From the NCBI GenBank assembly GCA_022360315.1, contig JAKSDA010000504.1, positions 1-51,624 of the forward strand: a DNA stretch of 51,624 nucleotides, read 5' to 3'. The notes under the pieces were generated by a model. The model was not told where the DNA came from. It did not search any database and saw nothing but the letters and a program-made list of their open reading frames with translations. Positions 32,111 to 40,893 of this stretch are shown here, one piece after another (within the stretch, counting starts at the first letter, position 1; each line of letters begins with the position of its first letter). The DNA is from Pseudomonadota bacterium. GTDB taxonomy: Bacteria > Myxococcota_A > Polyangia > Haliangiales > Haliangiaceae. The position numbers and the translations under genes are program-made.

Positions 32111-33817
32111 ATGAAGGCTTCGAGATCCATCAGCCATTGTTCCTCTGTGGCAGCTCTCGCATTGCTCATCGCTTTCGCCCCTGCGTGCACCAGCGGCGGC
32201 AACGTCGATAAGCGGGAAAAAGCGGCCAAGACAGTGGAGCCAACTCAAGCCGCGCAGAAGATGCAAGCCAAGGGTCCGCAACCCGGTGGCCACGTCCGGT
32301 TGCGTTCTCCCGAACCGCGCTATCTCAACCCGGTTTTGCAGGGACAGTTCGATCGCGCCAACTTGCTCATCTACGAGGGGTTGGTGGCGCTCGACGCCCG
32401 TCTCGACCCGATCCCGCGTCTGGCCAGTAAGTTGGACCTGTCGCCAGACGGCAAGACTCTCACCTTTACCCTGCGCACCGATGTCAAGTGGCACGACGGC
32501 GAGCCGTTCACCTCAAAGGACGTCGCATTCACGTTCAAGGCCATCCGCGAAACCCAGGTATCCACTCTGTGGAAAGCCTACATGTCGAGCGTGGAGTCGC
32601 TGGAAACACCCGATGACAACACAGTCGTCGTCAAATACAAACAACCCTATGGCCCGGCGCTCAATGCCTGGACGGTCGGCATACTGCCGCAGCACCTGTT
32701 CAGCGGGCAATCACTGGTCAGGTCCAAATACAATCAGGACGCGGTCGGCACCGGCCCTTACAAGCTCGCCCGCTGGGAGAAAGGGCAGCGCATCGTCCTG
32801 CAGGCCAATCGCAACTGGTGGTACAAGGAGGGCGACAAAAAGCTGCCGTATATCGATTCGGTCGAGCTTCTATTTAATATCTCTGCCAAAGATACGGTCG
32901 AGGCGTTGGCTAACGACCAGGTCGACTTCGCCGAGATCGTGGACATTGACGACTGGACCAATCGGGTTCAATCGGCCGATTTTCGCTCCGATTTCGAGGC
33001 TTCGGACGTGTCAGAGGCGCAGTTCCGGGCGATCGCATGGAATGGCAAAAAACCTCTTTTCGCCGACAAACGCGTCCGCAAGGCGCTCACCCACGCGCTC
33101 AACCGCGGCCGGGTCATCGACGATGTTCTGCTCAGCTATGCCCGGCCGTTGTCGGTGCCGTTCTTTCCCACCATGTACGGAGCCGATCCGTCCATTGCAC
33201 CGTGGCCATTCGACCTCGACAAGGCGACCAAGCTACTGGACGAGGCCGGGCATCCGGCCAAAAAAGGCAACCCGCGCTTTGCCATCGACATGATCGCCCT
33301 CAAGAGCCAGGAGCATACCGTTACTCACGCCAGTATCGGTATCTTTCGCAATGATCTGAGAGCTATCGGCGTGGAACTGAAAATGACTCACCTGGACTCG
33401 GGCGAGTTCTTCGACCGCATCATCATGGGCAAATACGACGCCGTATACTTCGGCTGGTTGCCCGATATTTCCGATCCGGATCCGTACGGACTGCTTCATT
33501 CGACCATGATCGGAGCCGGTCACAACTACGCTGCCTACTCCAATCCAGTGGTCGACAAGTTGCTCGACAATGCCCGGGCCACCACCAACCGCGACGAACG
33601 CAAGGCCATGTACCACAAGCTGCACAGGATCTTGCACGACGACATACCGTATACGACGCTCTACGCTCCGCTGGCTCACTATGCGTGGAGCCGCCGTCTA
33701 CGCGGAGTCAATCCGTACGATGTCGGCGCCCAGGCGAGGTTTCCGGGGCTTCCCCGCTGGTGGATCAGCAACCGGGTCGCGTTCGCACCCCAGGCGGCAA
33801 AAAGCGCGATCCGCTGA
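32111..33817 (+). CDS. Peptide/nickel-type ABC transporter substrate-binding lipoprotein
   Basis: 568 residues, SBP_bac_5 family. A lipoprotein signal (LIAFAPAC, Cys26) precedes a Gly/Lys spacer. The SBP fold carries the family signature regions (TFTLRTDVKWHDGEPFTSKD, TGPYKLARWEKGQ, ADKRVRKALTHALNRGRVID and WLPDISDPDPY). Members deliver oligopeptides or nickel to an inner-membrane importer. No dpp/opp permease or ATPase genes are adjacent, so the partner is elsewhere. A GTG at 32093 is an alternative start. Divergent from polA. Confidence 0.93.
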   Translation: MKASRSISHCSSVAALALLIAFAPACTSGGNVDKREKAAKTVEPTQAAQKMQAKGPQPGGHVRLRSPEPRYLNPVLQGQFDRANLLIYEGLVALDARLDPIPRLASKLDLSPDGKTLTFTLRTDVKWHDGEPFTSKDVAFTFKAIRETQVSTLWKAYMSSVESLETPDDNTVVVKYKQPYGPALNAWTVGILPQHLFSGQSLVRSKYNQDAVGTGPYKLARWEKGQRIVLQANRNWWYKEGDKKLPYIDSVELLFNISAKDTVEALANDQVDFAEIVDIDDWTNRVQSADFRSDFEASDVSEAQFRAIAWNGKKPLFADKRVRKALTHALNRGRVIDDVLLSYARPLSVPFFPTMYGADPSIAPWPFDLDKATKLLDEAGHPAKKGNPRFAIDMIALKSQEHTVTHASIGIFRNDLRAIGVELKMTHLDSGEFFDRIIMGKYDAVYFGWLPDISDPDPYGLLHSTMIGAGHNYAAYSNPVVDKLLDNARATTNRDERKAMYHKLHRILHDDIPYTTLYAPLAHYAWSRRLRGVNPYDVGAQARFPGLPRWWISNRVAFAPQAAKSAIR

Positions 33818-33901
33818 TCACAGCACAACCGGCCCGCTCCCCGCCCGCCCAATACACCCGCCAAATCGACTCCTCGAATACAACTCGTCGATTTCGACCC
33901 C

Positions 33902-33967
33902 CGTGTCCGGATTCTCGGACACGGCGCTGTCCGGTATTCGGACAGCTGTCCGGATACCCGGACAGCT
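33902..33967. promoter_or_regulatory. Three tandem TGTCCG...CGGACA dyads, enhancer-like UAS
   Basis: Three perfect inverted repeats follow one another: 33902-33923 (arms CGTGTCCG/CGGACACG), 33926-33946 (GCTGTCCG/CGGACAGC) and 33944-33967 (AGCTGTCCG/CGGACAGCT). Their centres are about 20-24 bp apart, roughly two helical turns. They end 27 bp upstream of a sigma-54 -24 box, the position and multiplicity expected for a bacterial enhancer-binding protein. Confidence 0.7.
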
Positions 33968-33993
33968 GTTGTGTACATTCGAGTAGTTACTGA

Positions 33994-34009
33994 TGGCACA
34001 GAGATTGCC
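33994..34009 (+). promoter_or_regulatory. Sigma-54 (-24/-12) promoter
   Basis: TGGCAC (33994-33999), five bases, TTGC (34005-34008), with the GG and GC pairs exactly 10 bases apart as sigma-54 requires. The predicted start of transcription is near 34020, giving a leader of about 77 bases to the ATG at 34097. The three dyads upstream supply the activator sites such promoters need. Confidence 0.75.
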
Positions 34010-34096
34010 AATGGGTTGTTATGTCCCGAAACACCGAATTTGCCGGGGCTGCGGCCAGGTGGCTGCGAATGCATGTGACATGACACGGAGTGGGAT

Positions 34097-35785
34097 ATGC
34101 GATCATTGACATTGTCCATCGTGCTGCAATTGGCGGCCAGCGGGTCGGCGGGGTGCAGCCTTGCCCTGCCGGGTATCGAGCCGTGCGAGGCTCGCCTTCT
34201 GCCCGGCGATCTGGTGATCACCGAGCTCATGGCCAACCCACACGGCGATGAATCGGCCGGCGAGTGGGTGGAGTTTGCCAATGCGACGGCGCGGACCATT
34301 GAGCTGGCCGGTGTGGTGCTTTTGGCCGAGCCCTCGGCGGACCGTCTCGACGGCCCAGACGCGCGACGGCACGCCATCTCGGGCCGGGTGATCGAGCCGG
34401 GTGCCTATCTCGCAGTGGGTCCGGGTTCATCGGACATCGCGTCCACCGAGCTCGACAACGGGCCCGGCGGCGATGTCGACCATCTTGCCGACAGCGCCGG
34501 CCAGGTGGCGATCAAATGCGATGTCATCGAGATCGACAGGGTGGCCTATGCCGGCGTGCAAGAGGGAGTGGCGCTTTCCCTGGGTGCAACTATCGCGCTC
34601 GATCACGAGGTCAACGACCAGCCGTCCAGCTGGTGTGCACCGGCTGGCCAGTACAGTGCTGGAAACTTCGGTACTCCCGGCCGGGCCAATGATTGCGTCA
34701 CGGCGGCCAGCGACGGTATGTGTGAGGACAGCGGGACCGCGCGCCCTGTGCAGACAGCGGTGCCCGGCGATCTGGTGATCACCGAGGTCATGGCCAACCC
34801 GGTTGCGGTCGGCGATCCCGATGGCGAGTGGTTCGAGGTCTACGCCAGCCGCGACGTCGATCTCAACGGCCTGGTGGCGGGCCGCGACCCTGCTTCTGCG
34901 CCCGAGTTGACCCTCGAGGGCGCGGCGTGTCTGCGGGTGGTTGCGGGGACTCATATCGTCTTTGCCAGAAATGGCAATTCCGCCACCAACGGCGGCATTT
35001 CGCCGGTCGATCACGAATTCGGATTCAGCCTCGGCAACAGTCGCGGAGATCTGTACATCGGTGCCGGCGACACCGTGATCGACCGGGTGTTCTGGTCCAA
35101 TGCGCCCGACGGCGCATCGGCTGCTCTCGACCCCGACCTAATCGACCCCAAGGCCAACGACGCCAGCGAATCCTGGTGCGCCGATACCGAGAATCACTAT
35201 GGCCAGGGCGATTTCGGCACGCCGGGGCGGCCCAATGGCCAGTGCGTGATCGCAGTACCGGGCATGTGCGACGACGGTGGCGTGATGCGCGCCATTCGTT
35301 CGCCCGGGCCGGATCAGGTTACCATCACAGAATACATGGCCAATCCCGAAACCATCGCCGATTCGAACGGCGAATGGATCGAAGTGTATTTTGCCGCTGC
35401 TGCCGATCTCAACGGACTGGAGCTTGGCCGCGAGCCCGGCTCGGTGCTGACAACCGTGCAAGCATCGGAGTGCCGGTCGATTTCTGCCGGCACTCATGTC
35501 GTGTTTGCCCGCGTCATCGAGTCCGAAAAAAACGGCGGTCTGCCCGCGGTCGATGCGCTCTTTGACTTTGGCCTGGTCAACGCCAGCGGCAGCCTGTTTG
35601 TCGGCGTTGCTGGCGAGATCCTGGATTCACTGCAATATACCGGCAGTTCGGCCGGTGCCGCGGCCAGCCTGGACCACAACGGCCGATGGTGTGCCAATCA
35701 CCAGGATCCCTACGGGTCCGGCACCAATACCGGCACGCCCGGCGCGGCAAACCCCCTTTGCCCAAGTTCCGCGACCCGCAAGTAA
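34097..35785 (+). CDS. Lipoprotein with three lamin-tail-like domains, sigma-54 controlled
   Basis: 562 residues; GGAG ribosome site seven bases before the ATG. Signal peptide with lipobox GSAGC (Cys20). Three repeats of about 170 residues each begin with PGDLVITE(L/V)MANP...GEW(V/F/I)E(V/F) and end with WC....YG.G.(F/N).GTPG.(A/P)N. This pattern matches lamin-tail (LTD/intermediate-filament-tail-like) Ig folds found in bacterial surface proteins and nucleases. No nuclease or peptidase domain is visible. The stop codon lies in an 18-bp sequence also found in the MITE-like element. It is probably an inducible surface adhesin or scaffold; function inferred. Confidence 0.85.
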   Translation: MRSLTLSIVLQLAASGSAGCSLALPGIEPCEARLLPGDLVITELMANPHGDESAGEWVEFANATARTIELAGVVLLAEPSADRLDGPDARRHAISGRVIEPGAYLAVGPGSSDIASTELDNGPGGDVDHLADSAGQVAIKCDVIEIDRVAYAGVQEGVALSLGATIALDHEVNDQPSSWCAPAGQYSAGNFGTPGRANDCVTAASDGMCEDSGTARPVQTAVPGDLVITEVMANPVAVGDPDGEWFEVYASRDVDLNGLVAGRDPASAPELTLEGAACLRVVAGTHIVFARNGNSATNGGISPVDHEFGFSLGNSRGDLYIGAGDTVIDRVFWSNAPDGASAALDPDLIDPKANDASESWCADTENHYGQGDFGTPGRPNGQCVIAVPGMCDDGGVMRAIRSPGPDQVTITEYMANPETIADSNGEWIEVYFAAAADLNGLELGREPGSVLTTVQASECRSISAGTHVVFARVIESEKNGGLPAVDALFDFGLVNASGSLFVGVAGEILDSLQYTGSSAGAAASLDHNGRWCANHQDPYGSGTNTGTPGAANPLCPSSATRK

Positions 35786-35786
35786 G
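35769..35786 (+). repeat. 18-bp sequence shared with the MITE-like element
   Basis: CCGCGACCCGCAAGTAAG here is identical to the reverse complement of 688-705. It encodes the last residues and stop codon of the lamin-tail lipoprotein. A six-base-stem hairpin (CGGTCC/GGACCG, 35790-35810) follows, without a T-run. The match ends abruptly, so this may be a remnant or a one-ended copy. Confidence 0.5.
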
Positions 35787-35981
35787 AGCCGGTCCAAAAA
35801 CCTCGGACCGAGCCAGAGCGACGAGGCGCGCCGATTGTAACAAGCCATGAGGATCATGAGGTTGGGGGGTAGAATGAAGTTTTTGGCGCGGTCAAAACCA
35901 AAATTTCGCCACGACTGGCGTGTTCAAATGTGCCATGGCGACCGTGTAAACTATTCGGGCAAGGCAAGTGAGGTGAGACTC

Positions 35982-37037
35982 ATGTACCAGCTACTTTCTA
36001 CAGGCCTTTTGACTGCAGTGCTGGCGACCGGCATGTTGCTGACTGCCTGCCAGGACATTCTCGATGTCAGTCCGGTGGTTGCAGCGTCCGCCGATGCCGG
36101 CACGTGTGCCGACGGCTACCAGGGCAATGGCACTACATGCGTCGATATCGACGAGTGCGATCCACGAGAACCGACACACGACTGCAACCCCAATGCCAGC
36201 TGCAGCAATACGCCCGGTTCGTATATGTGCACCTGCAATGCGGGTTTTGTGGGCGACGGTGTCCAGTGCGCGCGGCCGACTTCGTGCAGCGAGCTCGGCC
36301 AGCTCGATCCCGGCGCTCCAACTGGTATTCACACCATCGATATCGACGGCAACCTGCCCATGGCCGAGCTCGATGTATATTGCGACATGGGCCGCGAAGG
36401 CGGGGGCTGGACCCTGGTCCTGGTATCCAGCGACGACGGGCAAGCGACCTGGACCATGGACAACCGCACTCTGATGACCACCGATACCCGACCGATCGGC
36501 TCATTGGACGCCCACAACCGCGATTTCAAGTCTCCGGCCTATCATGCCCTGCTCTTTCGAGATGTGCTTTTTGTCCATCAGCCGTCGGGACTCACGGCAG
36601 AGTACGAAGGTGTTGGCGATGGCACACAATCGTTCGATCGCTTTCTCGGTGCCATCCCGTATCCGGTATGCGACCTGTCCCAAGCTGACGACGGCCATCC
36701 GCAGACCGGCGGCACACTCGTGTTGACAGAACCGCTTTGCGATACCGATCTGTATTTTAACCTGGGCGATCACGAATCCGCCGCGGTCGACTGCAACGAC
36801 CTGTCGGCAGCGTACAACAACGCGACTTTCGGCCCGACGTGGAGCCGGGGCAACAACTACGGCTGTCCGTTTGACGATCCCAGCAGTTCGGGCCTCGGGC
36901 CGAACAATCAGTGTGGACAGTGTCCGACCGGTACCAGCGCTCAGGAGGCCAATACCAGGGGTTTTGGCACGATTTTGGGGCTCGACACCGGCATGCCCGG
37001 CATGGCCGAAAATCTCGTGCAATTGTTCATCCGCTAA
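35982..37037 (+). CDS. Lipoprotein with calcium-binding EGF and fibrinogen-like domains
   Basis: 351 residues. The ATG at 35982 is fixed by a good site (GAGGTGA) and by the lipoprotein signal it opens (lipobox LLTAC, Cys23); the frame extends upstream without meaning. Next come a cbEGF module (DIDECDP...C.....C.NTPGSYMCTCNAGFVGDG, six Cys) and a fibrinogen-related domain with the diagnostic MAELDVYCDMGREGGGWTLV and Cys-rich C-terminal half (NNYGCPFDD). These are animal extracellular-matrix modules. In a bacterium they imply a surface-exposed adhesin or recognition protein. The stop overlaps a TAAGAGCC motif. Confidence 0.85.
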   Translation: MYQLLSTGLLTAVLATGMLLTACQDILDVSPVVAASADAGTCADGYQGNGTTCVDIDECDPREPTHDCNPNASCSNTPGSYMCTCNAGFVGDGVQCARPTSCSELGQLDPGAPTGIHTIDIDGNLPMAELDVYCDMGREGGGWTLVLVSSDDGQATWTMDNRTLMTTDTRPIGSLDAHNRDFKSPAYHALLFRDVLFVHQPSGLTAEYEGVGDGTQSFDRFLGAIPYPVCDLSQADDGHPQTGGTLVLTEPLCDTDLYFNLGDHESAAVDCNDLSAAYNNATFGPTWSRGNNYGCPFDDPSSSGLGPNNQCGQCPTGTSAQEANTRGFGTILGLDTGMPGMAENLVQLFIR

Positions 37038-37060
37038 GAGCCCAGACGCGACGACCCGAG

Positions 37061-37846
37061 CTACGGATCCACCACCTGGTCGGCCAGGTAGTCGCAGCGC
37101 GGATCTTCGATGTGCGGTGTGAAGTAGCGGTCGTGCCACATATGTCGATTGACCCACATAAAATTTTCGAGTTCGACGACGAATACGTCGACGAGGCGAT
37201 TTCTGATCGCGCCACCGGTGTCGTCGGCGCGCAAGCAGCCGTCGTGCACGCTGCCGTCGGGCAGTGGTAAACCGTCAAACTCGGGCGCGTAGAGCGTCTC
37301 GCCAATGGCGACCAGTTCGGGATCCACGGCCACGGATCGAAACGGCACCAGCGGTCGCAGGCCGGCCCCGCGGCCGTGTGGATGGGTCGTGGGGTCGAGA
37401 ATTTCGAAGCAAATGCCCACCCCGAGCGAGCAGCGGCTCGCGTAGTTGACCACTCGCCCGTCGGCCAGCCAGCCCGAGCCTTCCATTTTGAGCTCGTTGG
37501 CAAACGATTCGATGACCGTGGCCAAATACAGCCGCTCGGCGGTGTAGATATCGACCAGACCATTGTCCACTCCGACCCCCTGAAAGTCGAGCACCCTGGC
37601 CGGCAGCTGTTGCCAGCGCGCGGTGTCTTGGTGTCGGTGCTGGTCCGCCATCCAGTAATACGTGTACCGGAAGCCGCCCGGTTCCGACAATGGATAGCCG
37701 CAACACAGCTTGTTCTTGCCCGGTTGCCAGCCCTTGCTGACGACCTCGATGCCTTCCTTGCCCAGCTTGGAATCATCGGCCGCAGCGTCAGCCCAGCCCA
37801 GCCCACAAAATGATACGACGACTGCGACACTCCGCATGGGGTTCAT
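37061..37846 (-). CDS. Exported 3D-domain protein (MltA-type fold)
   Basis: 261 residues; signal peptide SVAVVVSFCGLGWADAAA from the ATG before NPMRSVAV. The C-terminal half contains the three-Asp (3D) signature region: FRSVAVDPELVAIG, LYAPEFDG, and DDTGGAIRNRLVDVFV. This double-psi barrel is shared by lytic transglycosylase MltA, Rpf-like and expansin-like proteins and acts on peptidoglycan glycan strands. The N-terminal half (CCGYPLSEPGGFRYTYYWMA) is not assigned. It is convergent, with 24 bp to the EGF lipoprotein. Confidence 0.75.
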   Translation of the reverse strand: MNPMRSVAVVVSFCGLGWADAAADDSKLGKEGIEVVSKGWQPGKNKLCCGYPLSEPGGFRYTYYWMADQHRHQDTARWQQLPARVLDFQGVGVDNGLVDIYTAERLYLATVIESFANELKMEGSGWLADGRVVNYASRCSLGVGICFEILDPTTHPHGRGAGLRPLVPFRSVAVDPELVAIGETLYAPEFDGLPLPDGSVHDGCLRADDTGGAIRNRLVDVFVVELENFMWVNRHMWHDRYFTPHIEDPRCDYLADQVVDP

Positions 37847-38024
37847 TATGCCCGATCGCTGCGGCAGTGTGAAAACAGTCACCGGGCAACCATGACTGTG
37901 GCCCCACCGCGCGGTAAGCTGCCGCGCATGAGCGATCCCCGCGGACGGCACAGAGCTGCGACCGTCGCTCCGGCCCGGCGGGGAGAACATCCGGTCCGCA
38001 CCAGACGATAAGGTAAGAGAGTAT

Positions 38025-39830
38025 ATGCAAGAACAATACACTAACATGAATACAATTAAATTTTTTATGTATCATGTTCATGATGCTGCATCATTATTCG
38101 AATCGACTCGTTATGGTGCTTACGACAGGGACTCGATCGATCTCCTGCTCGACTCGGTGAAGTCATTTTCGGATAAAGAGCTATTTCCATACATCAAGGA
38201 GATGGATGAAAAACCCTCTCGTTTTCACGACGGCAGGATCCTCATTCATCCCCAATTCGAGCGCATCTTGCGGCAGGGGACCGAGCTGGGATTGGTCGCG
38301 TCCTTTTTCGATGAAGACGTCGGCGGGCTACAGCTGCCCAATATCGTATACAACGCGCTTTATTACATCATGGAAGCGGCCAACAACCACGCCACGGGGT
38401 ACATGGCGCTGACCTGTGGTGCCGCCAATCTCATCGTGGCGTTTGGCAGCGAGGAGTTAAAAAGCACGTATGTGCCGAAAATGATCGACATGACATGGAC
38501 CGGTACGATGTGCCTCACCGAGCCCCAGGCGGGCAGCTCGCTGTCGGATATCAAGACCACGGCCACGCCCAACGAGGATGGCTCCTACACCATCAAAGGG
38601 CAGAAGATCTTTATTTCGGCCGGCGATCATCAATTCGCCGAAAACATCGTGCATCTGGTCCTGGCCAGGATCGACGGTGCTCCGGCCGGAATCAAGGGCG
38701 TATCGCTCTTTGTCGTTCCGCAGAGGAGATTGCAGGCCGACGGCTCGCTGGTGAGCAACCATGTCACCACGGTCGGCGAGTTCGACAAACTGGGCCAGCG
38801 GGGCTACTGTACCTCCCATCTGGCGTTTGACGATGACTGCCGTGGTTGGCTGGTCGGCGAGGCTCACAAGGGTCTTTCGTACATGTTTCAAATGATGAAC
38901 GAGGCCAGAATCGCAACCGGCCGCATGGGCGCGGGAATCGCATCAGCTGCCTACTACGCGTCTCTGCGCTATGCCAATGAGCGGCCCCAGGGGCGCAATC
39001 CCGATGCGACCGGCCAGAAGAACGCCGCCGAGGAGCAAACCCTGATCATCAACCACCCCGATGTCAGGCGCATGTTGCTGCATCAAAAGGCCATCGTCGA
39101 GGGCTCGCTCAGCCTGATCATGCAGGCCTCACAGTACGCCGACAAGCACTTGATAAGCGAGGGAGAAGAGCGGGAACGGAAGCGTTTTCTGCTCGAGCTC
39201 TTGACCCCGGTGGCCAAGACCTACCCGGCCGAGAAGGGACTTCAGGCGGTGAGTACCGGCCTACAGGTACTCGGCGGCTACGGCTTCTGCACGGACTTTA
39301 TCCTCCAGCAATACTATCGCGACATCCGCATCGTATCCATTTACGAGGGCACGACGGGCATTCAATCCATCGACCTGGTCGGTCGCAAGATCGGGCTCAA
39401 GGGCGGAGCTGTACTGCAATGGCTCGGTGCCGAGATGCAGACCACCATCGCGGCGGCCAGCGACCACGACGAACTGCGCCGCTATGCCGACACCCTGCTG
39501 CAGAATCTCGGCCTGGTACAAAGCGTGGTCGAGGCCATGATGCCGATGGCGATGAAGGGCGAGCACCAGCGGTTTCTGGCCGACGCAACTGTATTCATGG
39601 ACCTGTTTGGCACCATCGTGATCGGCTGGCAGTGGCTCAAGATCGCGGTCGCGGCAAAGCAGGCCATTGCCAGCGGCGACTCCACCTACCCGGCGAGCTT
39701 TTATCGTAGCAAAGTCCATACCATGAAGTTCTTCTATACATATGAAATGAGTCGCACCAGGGGTCTGGCCGAGGCGATCACCGATGAGCTGGCATTGACG
39801 GTGGATATGGACCCCGAGTTTTTGGATTAG
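38025..39830 (+). CDS. Acyl-CoA dehydrogenase (large FadE/DmdC-like type)
   Basis: 601 residues, the size of DmdC-type dehydrogenases. FAD oxidises an acyl-CoA to the enoyl-CoA. Landmarks: MCLTEPQAGSSLSDIKTTA (flavin-binding), FISAGDHQFAENI, DDCRGWLVGEAHKGLSYMF, and the catalytic-base region VSIYEGTTGIQSIDLVGRKI, where the Glu of YEGTT is the usual catalytic base. A C-terminal extra domain follows. The first ~25 codons are strikingly AT-rich compared with the rest. ATGs at 38046 and 38067 are alternatives. It probably feeds the beta-oxidation enzymes elsewhere in the window. Confidence 0.92.
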   Translation: MQEQYTNMNTIKFFMYHVHDAASLFESTRYGAYDRDSIDLLLDSVKSFSDKELFPYIKEMDEKPSRFHDGRILIHPQFERILRQGTELGLVASFFDEDVGGLQLPNIVYNALYYIMEAANNHATGYMALTCGAANLIVAFGSEELKSTYVPKMIDMTWTGTMCLTEPQAGSSLSDIKTTATPNEDGSYTIKGQKIFISAGDHQFAENIVHLVLARIDGAPAGIKGVSLFVVPQRRLQADGSLVSNHVTTVGEFDKLGQRGYCTSHLAFDDDCRGWLVGEAHKGLSYMFQMMNEARIATGRMGAGIASAAYYASLRYANERPQGRNPDATGQKNAAEEQTLIINHPDVRRMLLHQKAIVEGSLSLIMQASQYADKHLISEGEERERKRFLLELLTPVAKTYPAEKGLQAVSTGLQVLGGYGFCTDFILQQYYRDIRIVSIYEGTTGIQSIDLVGRKIGLKGGAVLQWLGAEMQTTIAAASDHDELRRYADTLLQNLGLVQSVVEAMMPMAMKGEHQRFLADATVFMDLFGTIVIGWQWLKIAVAAKQAIASGDSTYPASFYRSKVHTMKFFYTYEMSRTRGLAEAITDELALTVDMDPEFLD

Positions 39831-39979
39831 AGGGCGCCGCTTGCAACCCGGGCGCCGGCGTCCTGTTGTTTTGGTCCCGCTGATCCCGGTGCGCGCGGCC
39901 CGCGGTGGCATCTGGCCGCGCCCTGTCCTGGCCGATGGCAGCGAGATGGTATCGAATGACGGGAACATCGCGCTGGCAG

Positions 39980-40513
39980 CGGTCAGATGGCGCTCGGTGG
40001 CGCAGATCTGTCGCCGGCGAGAATCATGCAGCGCCGAGCGCCATCGAGGCGCGCCCGGCGGAAAAAAAATCGCCCCAAGCGGCGCAGAATTGCCACCGGC
40101 GACAAAAAATCGCGACTGAGCGCCGTCTTTTTGCCCCGCATGCCAAAAAAAGACCGCCGAATGGCGATTTTTTGTGCACAGCAACAAAAAAATCGCCACA
40201 AAACGCCACCAAATTGCCACCGGCGGAAAAAAATCGCATCGAGCGCCGCAGCTCTGCCGTCGGCGACAAAAAATCGCCGCTGAGTGCCATCTTCCTGCCC
40301 CGGATGCGAAAAAAACCGCCCAATTGGCCAACATTTCGGGCCCGGCGACAAAAAAATCGCCAAATCTGCCGCAAATTTGCTGCCAGCGACAAAAAATCGC
40401 CGCTGAGTGCCACCTTCTTGCCCCCGATGTGAAAAAAATCGCGAAATTGGCCAGTTTTTTTGTGCACAGCACCAAAAAGATCGCCAAACCGGCCGTGCGG
40501 GCAGGGCGACGGC
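39980..40513. repeat. 41-bp periodic repeat array with phased A-tracts (noncoding)
   Basis: A-runs of 5-8 start at 40062, 40104, 40145, 40186, 40227, 40268, 40309, 40350, 40391, 40432 and 40474: a spacing of 41 bp (42 twice). Each unit follows a degenerate consensus A6-7TCGCC...TGA.TGCC....TTGCCCC.GGCGAC. Neighbouring units form hairpins GGCGA-C-A6-TCGCC. A strong 37-bp inverted repeat sits at 40162-40198. Degenerate units without A-runs extend left to about 39980, perhaps further. Open frames exist on both strands because the unit lacks stops, but codon content is not gene-like. The rest of the gap (39831-40629) shows nothing recognisable. Confidence 0.9.
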
Positions 40514-40629
40514 TTTGAGCGGCCTGTGCAGGCAAGGTCTTGGTTGGCGCCCGCCGCCGCCTCTCAGCGTATGCTGCGCCTTGCCGACTTTCCCGGCTTC
40601 GTTGCGGCAATACGTTGGCGTCATGACAG

Positions 40630-40893
40630 TTAGCCCCACAGCCAGCGCAGGGCCTCCGCAAACAGTGCGCCACCGTGGCGCAAGTTGTGGCCACCCTGGC
40701 CGAATTCGAAGCGGACGTCATACCCGGCGAATTCAAGCGCAGCGGCCATGGCGCGATTGGCCCGTGGCCAGCTGCCAAAAATGATATCTGCATCCCGCTC
40801 GCCGCTCTGCAGAAACACCTTGAGTGGCTTGCGCGGCGTGCGGCGTATCAGGCTCGGATAGTTGTGCCCACCGCGAATATTGGTAGATATCCG
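40630..40893 (-). pseudogene. C-terminal remnant of an enterochelin-esterase-like hydrolase
   Basis: The readable end contains TNIRGGHNYPSLIRRTP..PLKVFLQSGERDADI, NRAMAAALEFAGYDV and FGQGGHNLRHGGALFAEALRWLW. It matches the C-terminal third of esterase-D/Fes-like alpha/beta hydrolases, including the catalytic-His region GGHN. Upstream residues do not look like this family and there is no ribosome site, so only the tail survives. It abuts the repeat array. Confidence 0.6.

Noticed and set aside
35790..35810. Hairpin after the lamin-tail lipoprotein as a rho-independent terminator
   Set aside because: The stem is only six base pairs and there is no T-run; kept only as a note.
39980..40513. CRISPR array
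   Set aside because: Units are contiguous and degenerate throughout with no constant repeat separated by unique spacers, and no cas genes are nearby.
39261..40793. Long ORFs on both strands through the repeat array (510, 218, 175 codons)
   Set aside because: They arise because the 41-bp unit lacks stops and cycles through all frames; the peptides are repeats of low-complexity Phe/Arg/Lys strings, one ORF overlaps the acyl-CoA dehydrogenase antisense, and none has a ribosome site or domain.
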